Shown here piece by piece: positions 51,051-59,513 of a DNA stretch of 64,000 nucleotides. Under the pieces are notes generated by a model. It worked only from the letters and a program-made list of their open reading frames with translations, was not told the origin of the DNA and searched no databases. The first letter of the stretch is position 1, and each line of letters opens with the position of its first letter. Made by a program: the position numbers and the translations under genes. Origin of the DNA: Arthrobacter sp. ZGTC412 (GTDB lineage Bacteria; Actinomycetota; Actinomycetes; Actinomycetales; Micrococcaceae); contig NZ_PJII01000003.1 in the NCBI RefSeq assembly GCF_002929215.1, positions 248,001 to 312,000 on the forward strand. Direction: 5' to 3'.

Positions 51051-52135
51051 CTGTTGCGGGCCTTTCTACGGGTGCTGACGTGGGTGCTGAAGGAGCTGAC
51101 TCCGCCGATCAGGCGTTCAACGGCCGCCACCACTTCCTCAGGCGAAACGGAGTCAAGGCAGGGGTGGCCGGGAACGGGGCAGACACGGGCACGGGTCATT
51201 CTGCAGGCGGCGTTCTGGTCGCCGAGCAGTTCCAGCGACACCCCGTACGGCGCCCATCGGATGGCGGGGACGACGGGGGAAAAGAGGCACGCAACGGGTG
51301 TGCCCACGGCTGCCGCGAGGTGTGCGGGGCCCGTGTTTCCGGTAACCACGGCGTCCGCCCCCGCCATGACTCCCGCCAGGGTATGGAGGTCTGTGCGCCC
51401 GCCAAGGTCCAGGGCGGATGGCCCCGCGACGGTGGCGGTCAGCGAAGTCTCCCCGGGACCACCGGTCACCACAACACGGTAGCCCGCGCCCTGGAGGAGT
51501 TCGACGGCGGCCGCGTGGTGCAGCGGCGGCCAGGCCCTGGCGGGAACGGCGGCTCCGGGGTGGACCACCACGTAGGGGTCTTCACCCACCAGGTCGCGGA
51601 CATCCGGGACGGACTTAAGGCGGAGTTTTCCGTCGTCGCCTTGCGGGAGGCGGAATCCTCCTGCCTCAGCGATGCCCAGCGCGCGTTCCGCCTCAGGCTG
51701 GTCCTCCGGGAAGTCTTCGCCCGGCTTAAGCCGTACATCAAGCAGGGACCCTGCGTAGTCGGTGGAGGCTCCGCTGATTCGTTCGACGCCGGCCAGCCTG
51801 AGAAGCAGGGCAAGCGGCAGGGGCGACTGGTGGAAGGAAGTGAGGATGACGGCTTCGGTGATCCTGGAGTTCCGGACGTATTCGATGAGCCTGTCAGCGT
51901 GCGGGCCGGTCATCTTTGGCGCGGGATTCATGATCCACGGGCTGTCCCAGCTGTAGACCTCCGCGGCGCCCGGCAGCATGCCTGCCGCAGCCTCACCCTG
52001 CCTTCCGCAGAGCATCACCACGTGGTTCGGCCGGCTGCCGTCCGGAAACCGTCCGTTGGCCACGGCCCGTACGGCGGGTCCGGCCAGGAGAACGTCACCC
52101 ATGCTGTCCAGGCGTGCCACCAGGACGCGGCCCAT
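51047..52135 (-). CDS. GT9-family heptosyltransferase-like protein
   Basis: The 362-residue protein matches the heptosyltransferase family: LVARLDSMGDVLLAGPAVRAVA at the N-terminus, VVHPGAAVPARAWPPLHHAAAVELL and VVTGGPGE in the donor domain. DAVVTGNTGPAHLAAAVGTPVACLFSPVVPAIRWAPYG contains the GNDSGP-like motif as GNTGPAHL. In Gram-negatives these enzymes use ADP-heptose. Its presence beside GmhA, GmhB and HldE homologues argues that heptose is transferred onto an acceptor here too. Confidence 0.85.
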   Translation of the reverse strand: MGRVLVARLDSMGDVLLAGPAVRAVANGRFPDGSRPNHVVMLCGRQGEAAAGMLPGAAEVYSWDSPWIMNPAPKMTGPHADRLIEYVRNSRITEAVILTSFHQSPLPLALLLRLAGVERISGASTDYAGSLLDVRLKPGEDFPEDQPEAERALGIAEAGGFRLPQGDDGKLRLKSVPDVRDLVGEDPYVVVHPGAAVPARAWPPLHHAAAVELLQGAGYRVVVTGGPGETSLTATVAGPSALDLGGRTDLHTLAGVMAGADAVVTGNTGPAHLAAAVGTPVACLFSPVVPAIRWAPYGVSLELLGDQNAACRMTRARVCPVPGHPCLDSVSPEEVVAAVERLIGGVSSFSTHVSTRRKARNR

Positions 52136-52689
52136 CAGGGCCGCCCCGACAGCAGCGAGACGGCCTCGGCCAGGTTGCGGGCCACCAGCTGGGCCTCTGC
52201 CACTTCCTCGGCACGGGTCACCGGCGTCGGCACCAGGACGCCGGTTGCTCCGGCCGCTTCGGCGGCACGAACGTCAGCCCCGATGTCGCCGATGAGCGCC
52301 GCCTCCGATTCCTGGATGCCGAGCTTGCGGCAGGCACTGTGAACCATTCCCGGCTCAGGCTTGCGGCAGGCGCAGCCGTCCTGCTCGGAATGCGGGCACA
52401 CCTCCCACACATCAAAGGGGCCGAGCAGTTCCTCAACCCGGGCGTTGACGTCCGCCACATTGGCCGCGGTGATCAGGCCGCGGGCAATGCCGGACTGGTT
52501 GCTGATGACTCCAGTTGCTATTCCGTCGGCGCGGAGTGCATCAAGGACTGCCTTGGCGCCAGGCATTGGTGCGACCAGGCCGGGGTCCCCGTTGTAGGGC
52601 ACATCGACAACCAGGGTCCCGTCCCGGTCGAACAGGACAGCGCGGAGCTTGGAGGTTACGGAGCTTCCCATACCGTCACTGTTCCCCAC
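52135..52689 (-). CDS. gmhB: GmhB-like D,D-heptose-bisphosphate phosphatase (HAD-IIIA)
   Basis: The 184-residue HAD protein has motif I LFDRDGTLVVDVPYNGDP (Asp21, Asp23), SNQSGIARGLI (motif II) and the zinc site CPHSEQDGCACRKPEPGM, which is specific for GmhB (C-x-H, C-x-C). Motif IV is LIGDIGADVRAAEAAG. It removes the 7-phosphate from heptose-1,7-bisphosphate. I prefer the GTG at 52689 because AGGAG lies 8 nt upstream; the ATG six codons later has no site. It is the first gene of the operon, 148 nt after the sigma factor gene. Confidence 0.85.
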   Translation of the reverse strand: MGNSDGMGSSVTSKLRAVLFDRDGTLVVDVPYNGDPGLVAPMPGAKAVLDALRADGIATGVISNQSGIARGLITAANVADVNARVEELLGPFDVWEVCPHSEQDGCACRKPEPGMVHSACRKLGIQESEAALIGDIGADVRAAEAAGATGVLVPTPVTRAEEVAEAQLVARNLAEAVSLLSGRP

Positions 52690-52837
52690 TGCTGCTGCTC
52701 CTAAACAGGGGCTGCTGGTTTTCTCGCCTTTCAGCTGGGTGAGGTGTTGGCCGCTTGAACAGCCAAGATAGGGCTGCTCACGCTGTCTCCCGCCGTCCAG
52801 TGCCAGCTCCCGCGCGGGGTAGGCGGGCGTTGCCGGG

Positions 52838-53767
52838 CTAGCTGCTGCTGGCCCGCGAGCTGCTTGGAAGGGCAGAAACCTTGCCGGAAACTCCGGGCGC
52901 GGGCGTCCGGCGGGTTGGCCGCCCGGACGCCGTGGAACCGCTCGCGCGCTCCTGTTCCACACGGACGCCGTCTCCCTGGGTACTGCTCAGGAGCCTGCGC
53001 TGGAGTTCGACGAGTACCCGGGCCAGCCGCCGCGAAACCTGCATCTGCGACATCCCCAGCCGCTTCCCCAACTGGACCTGGGTTTCCTCGCAAAAATAGC
53101 GGCGGTAAAGCAGTTCCCTGTCCGCTGGGTCCAGATCCTGCATCGCCTCCCGGAGGCAGGCGAGGTCCTCCAGCCGCTCCAAGGGTGTCTCAGGGCAGGC
53201 GAGCAGGTCGCCGATGGAAGGCGCGTCACTGTGGGGGTTGGCCGCGTCCAGGGAGTCCGGGTGCATGCTGCTGGAAGCTGAGATCGCTTCCTGGACGTCT
53301 GAGGGATCTGTCCCCAACTCGGTGGCCAGTTCGTCCACGCTGGGATTCCGGCCCAATGACTGCACCAGCTCCGGTTCCACCCGGAACATCCTGGTGCGGA
53401 GGTCCTGGATGTGCCGCGGCGGCCGGACCACCCACGTGCGGTCACGCAGGTATCGCTTCAACTCCCCCGCGATGGTTGGAGCTGCGTAAGCGGGGAAGCT
53501 CTCCCCCTTGGACTGGTCGAAACCGCGGGCGGCCTTGACCAGGCCAAGATAGGCAACCTGGTTCAGGTCTGCCCGTTCCCGGCCCCGGGCTTCGAAGCGG
53601 GCGGCCAAGGCCTCGGCCAGGTCCAGATAGCTCAGGACCAGGTCATTTTCGAAGGTCTCCCGCAGCCGCCCTGCCTTGGCGGCGGAGCGGTTGTCCTGCG
53701 GGGTCTCCGGGCACAGCTCCGGGACAGGTGTCAGGTCCACGGCGGGCGCGGCAAAAGATTCGGGCAT
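52838..53767 (-). CDS. SigB/SigF-type alternative RNA polymerase sigma factor
   Basis: The 309-residue protein has sigma region 2 (ARGRERADLNQVAYLGLVKAARGFDQSKGESFPAYAAPTIAGELKRYLRD), region 3 (NPSVDELATELGTDPSDVQEAI) and region 4 (DRELLYRRYFCEETQVQLGKRLGMSQMQVSRRLARVL). Group-3 stress sigma factors of the SigB/SigF class have this layout. No anti-sigma gene is adjacent. A Ser/Thr/Arg-rich tail of about 45 residues follows region 4. It may govern the nearby Dps, CsbD and envelope-stress genes, which is inference. Confidence 0.9.
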   Translation of the reverse strand: MPESFAAPAVDLTPVPELCPETPQDNRSAAKAGRLRETFENDLVLSYLDLAEALAARFEARGRERADLNQVAYLGLVKAARGFDQSKGESFPAYAAPTIAGELKRYLRDRTWVVRPPRHIQDLRTRMFRVEPELVQSLGRNPSVDELATELGTDPSDVQEAISASSSMHPDSLDAANPHSDAPSIGDLLACPETPLERLEDLACLREAMQDLDPADRELLYRRYFCEETQVQLGKRLGMSQMQVSRRLARVLVELQRRLLSSTQGDGVRVEQERASGSTASGRPTRRTPAPGVSGKVSALPSSSRASSS

Positions 53768-53913
53768 TGTCGTTGGTTCCCTCGGTCAGGTTCCGAAAGC
53801 CTGCGGCAAGACTTAGCCATAGGAAATCATAAGGTTGCTTATAAAACAATCCTTGGCGGCATTAGGCTCGGCAGGTAAGACGAACCGCACACCCATGCCA
53901 AGGAGTCTTTGCC

Positions 53914-54969
53914 ATGCACATCGCCGTTATCGGAGCCAGTGGAAACGCCGGGACAGCACTGCTGCGGAACCTGCAGGGTCAGCTGTCCGGGAAGCCGGGA
54001 AGCCTGCAACTGACGGGGATCAGCAGGCGCCTGCCTGACACCTCGCGGGCGCCCTACGCAGGCGTTGAGTGGCACACGCTCGATGTTGGGTTGGAACGCG
54101 ACCGCCCAAAGCTGGAATCGACTTTGGCAGGAGTGGACTCGGTTGTCCACCTGGCCTGGCAGATCCAACCGAACCGGGACCTGGACCAGCTGTACCGGAC
54201 CAACGTCACCGGAACGGCAAATGTCCTCGAAGCCGCGCGGAAGGCCGGCGTCAAACAGATCGTCTGCGCCTCATCGATCGGCGCCTACAGCAAGGCCCCC
54301 AAGGACCGGCGCACGGATGAGTCCTGGCCGGCGCAGGGCATGGCGGGCTCGCATTACAGCCGGCACAAGGCGGCGCAGGAAAAACTCCTGGACGAGTTTG
54401 CGGCAGCTGAGCCAGGTATTGCCGTCGCAAGGCTCCGGCCCGGGCTTATCTTCCAGCGCGACGCCGGGAGCGAGATCGGCAGGTATTTCCTGGGGCCGGT
54501 GATTCCCCGGCTTCTGGCAAAGAGGCCCTGGCTTCCGCTGCTCCCCGCTCCGGACAACCTGATTTTCCAGGCAATCCATGCGGACGATGTTGCCGAAGCC
54601 TACTGGCGGGTCATCGACCAGAGGGCCTCCGGAGCCTTTAATGTCGCGGCCGAGCCGGTGCTCACACCCCAGGAACTTGCCCGGATCGTTCAGGCCCGAA
54701 GAATCCTCCCCATCCCCATGGGCCTGCTCCACAAGGCAGTGGGCCTGGCCTGGCGCCTCCGGCTGATACCCACCGACTCCGGCTGGGTGGAGATGGCGGC
54801 GGGAGTCCCGGTTATGGACACCGGCCGGGCCCGCCGGATCCTGGGCTGGGAAGCGAAGACATCGTCAGTAGCGGCAGTTCTTGATGTCCTGGACGGCATA
54901 GGAACGGGGGAAGGAGTTACTCCTTCCCCCGCCCTGGAACCGAGGCGCGGCAACCCGCTTAAGGGCTAG
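53914..54969 (+). CDS. NAD-dependent epimerase/dehydratase-like extended SDR
   Basis: The 351-residue protein has an N-terminal NAD motif HIAVIGASGNAGTALLRNL and VVHLAWQIQP. Its catalytic pair is in SHYSRHKAAQEKLL (Tyr-x-x-x-Lys), and the C-terminal substrate domain carries VARLRPGLIFQ and DDVAEAYWRVI. The substrate is unknown; it is not a clear HldD. AAGGAG lies 8 nt before the ATG. A 12-bp hairpin (54905-54931) is embedded in its last codons. Confidence 0.8.
   Translation: MHIAVIGASGNAGTALLRNLQGQLSGKPGSLQLTGISRRLPDTSRAPYAGVEWHTLDVGLERDRPKLESTLAGVDSVVHLAWQIQPNRDLDQLYRTNVTGTANVLEAARKAGVKQIVCASSIGAYSKAPKDRRTDESWPAQGMAGSHYSRHKAAQEKLLDEFAAAEPGIAVARLRPGLIFQRDAGSEIGRYFLGPVIPRLLAKRPWLPLLPAPDNLIFQAIHADDVAEAYWRVIDQRASGAFNVAAEPVLTPQELARIVQARRILPIPMGLLHKAVGLAWRLRLIPTDSGWVEMAAGVPVMDTGRARRILGWEAKTSSVAAVLDVLDGIGTGEGVTPSPALEPRRGNPLKG
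54905..54931. terminator. Hairpin inside the 3' end of the epimerase gene
   Basis: Arms 54905-54916 and 54920-54931 pair perfectly over 12 bp around TTA, within the coding sequence about 38 nt before the stop. It could end transcripts coming from the convergent gene at 55033. There is no T tract on either side. Confidence 0.4.
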
Positions 54970-55032
54970 CTGCCATGCTGCCCGTCGGCTAGTGCCGTTC
55001 GGCCTGGAGCCTGATTGCCGTCCCGCCTGCGG

Positions 55033-55596
55033 CTAGATGCCGGAACGTGGATTTTCGCGATCCACGTGCGAGCCGCCCTGGCCAGGATTGGCGCCGTCGT
55101 TGCTGCGTTCATCGCGGGCTCCATCACGGGCTGCGCCGCTGCGGGCATTGTCGGCAGCGTCGCGGGCAGCATTGGCGGAGTTCGTGGCGCCGCGGTCGGC
55201 GCCATCGCGGCTGCGGCCATCCTGGTCCCCCTTGACGTCAGGGTCCAGTTCGTCCGCTTTCCGCGTCCGTTCGCTCACGTCATCGCGGAGCGTCTTGGCC
55301 TCTGTGGCCTGCTGGTCTGCCTGCTGACGCAGCCGGGCAGCTTCAACCTGCGCCTGCTCGGCGTCCGCCCTGGCGCGTGTCGCTTTCGCTTCGCGCTCCC
55401 GGGCATCGAGTTCCCTGTCCTCGGCCTCACGGCGGATTTCGGCAGCCTTCTCGCGATGCGCATCGTCCCGCTTTTGCTGTATAGCCTTTCGGCGGCGTCC
55501 CGTTGCGAGCACCAGCAGCACAATCAGCACCACCACAACTACGGCGACTAACACCCAAACCCATGGAGCTATTTCCAAATTACCCACCACTTCCAC
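55033..55596 (-). CDS. Membrane-anchored coiled-coil protein
   Basis: The 187-residue product has one N-terminal membrane helix (about residues 11-31). A highly charged coiled coil (about 36-112, with REAEDRELDAREREAKATRARADAEQAQVEAARLRQQAD) and an Asp/Arg/Gly/Asn-rich disordered tail follow. No known domain is seen. The start is a GTG; one of several GTG codons at 55587-55596 could be used. It is divergent from the envelope-stress cluster, and the gap between them carries two copies of a repeated near-palindromic element, so it may belong to the same regulon. Confidence 0.65.
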   Translation of the reverse strand: MEVVGNLEIAPWVWVLVAVVVVVLIVLLVLATGRRRKAIQQKRDDAHREKAAEIRREAEDRELDAREREAKATRARADAEQAQVEAARLRQQADQQATEAKTLRDDVSERTRKADELDPDVKGDQDGRSRDGADRGATNSANAARDAADNARSGAARDGARDERSNDGANPGQGGSHVDRENPRSGI

Positions 55597-55658
55597 TTCG
55601 ATGTGACCGGGCCGGCGGAAGCCATTCCGGCTGACATTTTTGGAACTGTTTACAACTC

Positions 55659-55699
55659 GCTTAGCAAGCGTACTTACCTTTTATTAGTAATCATGCTTA
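55659..55699. promoter_or_regulatory. Repeated near-palindromic elements upstream of stress genes
   Basis: Two related elements lie here. GTAAGTACGCTTG is on the minus strand (55665-55677), overlapping GCTTAGCAAGC (55659-55669), and GTAATCATGCTTA is on the plus strand (55687-55699). A third copy, GTAAGTATGCTTA, lies upstream of dps on the minus strand (60648-60660). The GCTTAGCAAGC part recurs upstream of the tandem Usp gene (16173-16183). Confidence 0.5.
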
Positions 55700-55765
55700 T
55701 TATTTTAGGGCCAGTATCGCTGGTTCTTGATCAACAACCGGCCTTCTTGGAAAGAGAGAGCGAAG

Positions 55766-56740
55766 ATGACAGAGAACCAATGGCCCGAGGATCCCGCTTA
55801 CACGGCTCCGCCGGCCTCTACAGGAATCCCGGGCGAGCGAAGCGCCACCACTTTCCCGTCCGCCGCCACTCCACCATATGGAGATGCCCCCATCGGTGAT
55901 ACCTCCGGGTCATCCCGAAAGGACGCAGCGAAGGAAGAAGCAGCAGATGTAGCACGCACCGCGAAGGGCTCCGCGCAAAATGTTGCCCAGACTGCAAAGG
56001 AAGAAGCAGTCCACGTCGCTTCAGAGGCTAAGTCCACTGCCCAGGACCTGCTGTCCCAGGCGAAGTCAGGGCTTTCCAGCCAGGCCGGCACCCAGCAGCA
56101 GAAGGCCGCTGAAGGCATCCGGACCATCTCCAGCCAGCTGCAGAACATGGCAGACGCCCCAGACCAGCAGGGCGTCGCCAGCGATCTGATCCGCCAGGCT
56201 GCCCAGCGCAGCGAATCGGTAGCTTCCTGGCTCGAGAACAAGCAGCCAGGTGATCTGCTCGGCGAAGTCCAGCGGTTCGCCCGCAACAAGCCCGGCACAT
56301 TCCTCCTGCTCGCCGCAGGCGCCGGCGTCCTTGCGGGCCGCCTTACCCGCGGCCTCACCGCAGGCAGCACCGCAACCTCATCCACCTCCGGTAATGCCGG
56401 CACTGCAGGACTTGCGGGCCAGTACTCCGGCAGCCCGTACGGCGACCAGTACACCGAGGGATACAGCCCCGCCGGCGGAACAGTCCCGCCTCCCCCGGTC
56501 CAGCTCCCCGGCCCGGCCACCACCACTGCGGGTTACGACGGCGGCGCTCCCGGCGCGGGGTACCCGGGCGCTGCGCGTCCTGCCAGCCCGCTGGACAGCC
56601 CCCAGCTGGTCGAAGAGCCATGGTCCGGCAACCAGATCGCCGATGACCCACTTGGCGACCGCAGGCTTGCCGATGATCCGTTGGCGGACGATCCCCTCAC
56701 CCGGGACCGCCGCACGGACGGCCAGTCAGGCAGGTTCTGA
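55766..56740 (+). CDS. Helical membrane-associated protein of the envelope-stress cluster
   Basis: The 324-residue protein is disordered for about 45 residues. It then has a long amphipathic, Ala/Lys/Glu-rich helical region (about 50-165, apolipoprotein-like), a membrane helix (about 180-202) and a Gly/Pro/Tyr-rich C-terminal tail with repeated DDPL units at the end. No catalytic motif is visible. The stop overlaps the ATG of the holin-X gene (TGATG). It is the first of three coupled genes and may bind membrane or cell wall. Confidence 0.7.
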   Translation: MTENQWPEDPAYTAPPASTGIPGERSATTFPSAATPPYGDAPIGDTSGSSRKDAAKEEAADVARTAKGSAQNVAQTAKEEAVHVASEAKSTAQDLLSQAKSGLSSQAGTQQQKAAEGIRTISSQLQNMADAPDQQGVASDLIRQAAQRSESVASWLENKQPGDLLGEVQRFARNKPGTFLLLAAGAGVLAGRLTRGLTAGSTATSSTSGNAGTAGLAGQYSGSPYGDQYTEGYSPAGGTVPPPPVQLPGPATTTAGYDGGAPGAGYPGAARPASPLDSPQLVEEPWSGNQIADDPLGDRRLADDPLADDPLTRDRRTDGQSGRF

Positions 56741-57171
56741 TGAGTAGTACTATTCCGGAGCCTGCTCCGAGTGAAGCGCATGTGAAGGCGGACAACGCGT
56801 CCCTGGGTGAGTTGCTCGGTGATGTCACCCGCGACCTGTCCACCCTGATGCGCCAGGAAGTCGAACTGGCCAAGGCCGAAGCGAAGCAGTCCGCCACCAA
56901 GGCAGGCAAAGGCGGCGGCATGCTCGCCGGCGCCGGCGTCGCCGGGCACTTCGTCCTGCTGTTCCTGTCCCTGGCACTCATGTTCGCCCTCGGCGCGCTG
57001 ATGCCGCTGGGCTGGGCCGCCGTGATCGTCGCCGTGATCTGGGGCATCATCGCCGCGGTCCTGGCCTCAATGGGCCGCAAGGAACTCAAACAGATCAAAG
57101 GCATTCCCCAGACCAGCGAGACACTCTCCGAAATTCCCCCAACCCTAAAACCAGGTGAGGTAAACCGATGA
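56740..57171 (+). CDS. Actinobacterial holin-X / phage-holin family membrane protein
   Basis: The 143-residue protein has two membrane helices (about residues 58-82 and 84-110). A preceding amphipathic segment (SLGELLGDVTRDLSTLMRQEVELAKAEAKQSATKAGKG) is diagnostic of the DUF1469/holin-X family. Despite the name it is a chromosomal membrane protein, not a phage lysis gene. It overlaps the DUF3618 gene by 4 nt. The three-gene order is common in actinobacteria and suggests one complex. Confidence 0.85.
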   Translation: MSSTIPEPAPSEAHVKADNASLGELLGDVTRDLSTLMRQEVELAKAEAKQSATKAGKGGGMLAGAGVAGHFVLLFLSLALMFALGALMPLGWAAVIVAVIWGIIAAVLASMGRKELKQIKGIPQTSETLSEIPPTLKPGEVNR

Positions 57172-57863
57172 GCGATAACCCGGATGCAATCCGTCAGGAC
57201 ATTGAAGAAACCCGTGCACGCCTGGGCACCAACGTGGACGCGGTTGCCGACAAAGTCACCCCCTCCAACATCGTCCACCGCCAAACCGACAAGGTGAAAG
57301 ACGCTGTCGTCGGGGTGAAGGAGAAAATCATGGGAGCAGCAGACTCAGCCAGCAGCACCGTCCAGGACAAGGCCCACGCAGCGGCTTCGACCGTCCAGGG
57401 CAAGGTCCATTCCGGCGCCGGCCACACCGGGGACGCGATGCACAGCACCGGCGATTCCCTGCACGGGGCCAAGGACAACGTCGCCGCCAGACTCAGTGAC
57501 GCCGGGACCGCGATCTCGCACGCACCGGACCAGGTCAAAGCCAAAACCCAGGGCAACCCCTTGGCCGCCGGCCTGATCGCGTTCGGCGCCGGGATGCTCG
57601 TCTCGTCCCTGATCCCGGCCAGCCAGAAGGAACGCGAAGCCGCCCAGCAGCTTAAAACCGCCGCCGAGCCCCTCGCCACCCAGGTCACCGACGCCGCCAA
57701 GGACATGGTCCAGGACTTGAAGGAACCGGCCCAGGAAGCCATGGAAAGCGTCAAGGCCACCGCCGCTGACGCCGCCCAGAACGTCAAGGCCGAAGGCCAA
57801 GGTGCCGTCACCGACGTCAAAGACCGCGCCACCGACGCCAAAACCAACGTCCAGAACACCTAG
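57168..57863 (+). CDS. DUF3618-domain helical protein
   Basis: The 231-residue protein starts with the DUF3618 motif NPDAIRQDIEETRARLGTNVDAVADKVTPSNIV. Long Ala/Lys/Asp-rich amphipathic repeats (about 40-120), one membrane helix (about 131-150) and a C-terminal Lys/Ala/Asp-rich helical tail follow. The repeats resemble late-embryogenesis-abundant and apolipoprotein-like helices associated with desiccation or membrane stress. Strong Rho-independent termination follows 41 nt after the stop. Confidence 0.8.
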   Translation: MSDNPDAIRQDIEETRARLGTNVDAVADKVTPSNIVHRQTDKVKDAVVGVKEKIMGAADSASSTVQDKAHAAASTVQGKVHSGAGHTGDAMHSTGDSLHGAKDNVAARLSDAGTAISHAPDQVKAKTQGNPLAAGLIAFGAGMLVSSLIPASQKEREAAQQLKTAAEPLATQVTDAAKDMVQDLKEPAQEAMESVKATAADAAQNVKAEGQGAVTDVKDRATDAKTNVQNT

Positions 57864-57903
57864 GGACGCGACGCAACGCGGCACCCCAAGGCACAATCAC
57901 CAC

Positions 57904-57949
57904 CTGACAGGCCGGCCCCGCAGTCCCGCGGTGCCGGCCTGTCAGTTTT
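57904..57949 (+). terminator. Rho-independent terminator of the envelope-stress cluster
   Basis: Arms 57904-57915 and 57934-57945 pair over 12 bp, and an inner CCGC/GCGG pairing extends the stem. TTTT follows at 57946-57949. It separates the three-gene cluster from the YihY-like gene. Confidence 0.85.
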
Positions 57950-57974
57950 CGCACCCTTATCGAGAGGACGCCCC

Positions 57975-59159
57975 ATGGCCACTCATGACTCTTCCGAGAC
58001 CAGTACCGCCAAGGCGGGCCAGGCACCGGATCCAAATGACTCCCGGAAACCGGACAGCCCGAAGGACCTGGACAAGCCGAACTGGAAGTACATCCTCAAG
58101 AAGACACTCCGCGAGTTCAGCAAGGACCAGTGCCCGGACCTCGCCGCTTCCCTGACCTATTACGCTGTACTGTCGCTGTTCCCGGCCATACTTGCGCTCG
58201 TTTCGCTGATCGGAATTTTCGGGGACCCGCAAAAAACCACCGATGCGCTCCTGCAAATCGTGAGCGGCTTCGTCCCGGCCGAGACTGTGGGCACGATTGG
58301 CGGAGTGGTGCAAGACCTGGCCAACGCGCCGGCTGCAGGATTCACCCTGGTCATCGGCCTAGCTACCGCTCTGTGGTCTGCTTCCGGCTACGTCGGCGCT
58401 TTCGGCCGGGCAATGAACCGGGTCTACGAGGTGGATGAGGGCCGCCCCTTCGCGAAACTTCGTGGCACCATGCTGGTGGTCACGCTCTTGTCGGTTGTCA
58501 TCATCGCAATCCTCGCCGGCATGTTGGTGCTCAGCGGCCCGGTGGCCGAAGCTATCGGCGGCCTGATCGGGCTCAGCGGTGTTTTCCTCGCCATCTGGGA
58601 TATTGCAAAATGGCCCGTGATGGTTGGCCTCATCATCGTCATCATCGCTGTTCTCTACTACGCCACGCCCAACGTTAAGCAGCCCAAGTTCAAGTGGATG
58701 AGCCTCGGTTCGGGCATTGCCCTGTTCGTCTTCCTGCTGGCATCCCTGGGCTTCGGTTTTTACGTGGGCAACTTCGGAAACTACAACAAGACGTACGGCG
58801 CCCTGGGCGGCGTCATCGTGATGCTGCTGTGGCTGTGGATCCTGAACATGTCCCTGCTCTTTGGCGCTGAGTTCGACGCGGAAATGGAACGGGGCCGCCA
58901 GCTCCAGGCTGGCATCAAGGCCGAAGAAACCATCCAGCTGCCGCCACGTGACACCAAGAAGAGCGAGAAGCTGCAGAAACAGGAGGACGAGGACATCCGG
59001 CACGGACGGGAACTGCGTGAGAAGTACAGCGCGGAGAACGGCGAGGACGGTGACTCTAACCAGAACGGTGGCGAGGACCAGAATGACGGCCAGCCAACGC
59101 AACCGCATCGCGACCGGGTACGGGACAAGCTGCGTGACCGCGGCACCAACCCGGAGTAG
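57975..59159 (+). CDS. YihY/BrkB-family inner membrane protein
   Basis: The 394-residue protein has six predicted membrane helices between about residues 60 and 300. It carries the YihY family motifs DQCPDLAASLTYYAVLSLFPAILAL at the first helix, SASGYVGAFGRAMNRVYEVDEGRPF, and YNKTYGALGGVIVMLLWLWILNMSLLFGAEFDAEMER at the last two. Charged disordered tails lie at both ends. The family role is unsettled (once mis-named ribonuclease BN). GAGAGGA precedes the ATG by 6 nt. Confidence 0.85.
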   Translation: MATHDSSETSTAKAGQAPDPNDSRKPDSPKDLDKPNWKYILKKTLREFSKDQCPDLAASLTYYAVLSLFPAILALVSLIGIFGDPQKTTDALLQIVSGFVPAETVGTIGGVVQDLANAPAAGFTLVIGLATALWSASGYVGAFGRAMNRVYEVDEGRPFAKLRGTMLVVTLLSVVIIAILAGMLVLSGPVAEAIGGLIGLSGVFLAIWDIAKWPVMVGLIIVIIAVLYYATPNVKQPKFKWMSLGSGIALFVFLLASLGFGFYVGNFGNYNKTYGALGGVIVMLLWLWILNMSLLFGAEFDAEMERGRQLQAGIKAEETIQLPPRDTKKSEKLQKQEDEDIRHGRELREKYSAENGEDGDSNQNGGEDQNDGQPTQPHRDRVRDKLRDRGTNPE

Positions 59160-59513
59160 ACATTCGGGGACCGCGGAGGCGGCGTCCGGCAGGCGGTAGC
59201 CGTTGTTTCCGGGGACTAGGCAGGACCTTCAAGATAGGGGAAAATTGTCTTGGAGGTCCTGTTTGGGTTTCCCGGGTCAGCAAGGTGGCCCGGGGCAAAG
59301 GCGGGGTCGGCGGTGAGATGGCCTCTTCTGAGACCGAGGCCAGTCCCCCCAGTCGCCGTCGGCCCCCTCGAATCCAGTGAGGTGCCCGGCCCAACTGGAC
59401 AAAGTGAGCCTCACTGCCATACCTTCATGATTATTCTGCTTGGCTCCCCCGGGAGCCGGCAGGTCCGCTGAAGCAGATACGGCGGCAACACGGTCGACCC
59501 CGAATGAGCAAAC
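59160..59513. other. 354-bp intergenic region with terminator and short palindrome
   Basis: The first part holds the hairpin 59221-59261 described separately. Further on, AGTGAGCCTCACT at 59403-59415 is a perfect 6-bp dyad with a 1-nt centre, and its half repeats as CAGTGAGG at 59375-59382. No gene is seen. The palindrome may be an operator for the small gene at 59514. Confidence 0.5.
59221..59270 (+). terminator. Rho-independent-like terminator after the YihY-like gene
   Basis: Arms 59221-59234 and 59248-59261 pair over 14 bp with one G-U pair around a 13-nt loop. A T-rich stretch TTTGGGTTT follows. It lies 61 nt after the stop codon. Confidence 0.7.

Noticed and set aside
50891-52342. A 483-codon open frame on the + strand
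   Set aside because: It runs antisense through the GT9 and GmhB-like genes, which have family motifs, operon overlaps and ribosome sites. The frame has low-complexity composition and no start signal.
56740-57171. Possible prophage signal from the holin-like protein
   Set aside because: Holin-X family proteins are chromosomal in actinobacteria; there are no integrase, capsid, portal or lysin genes in the window.
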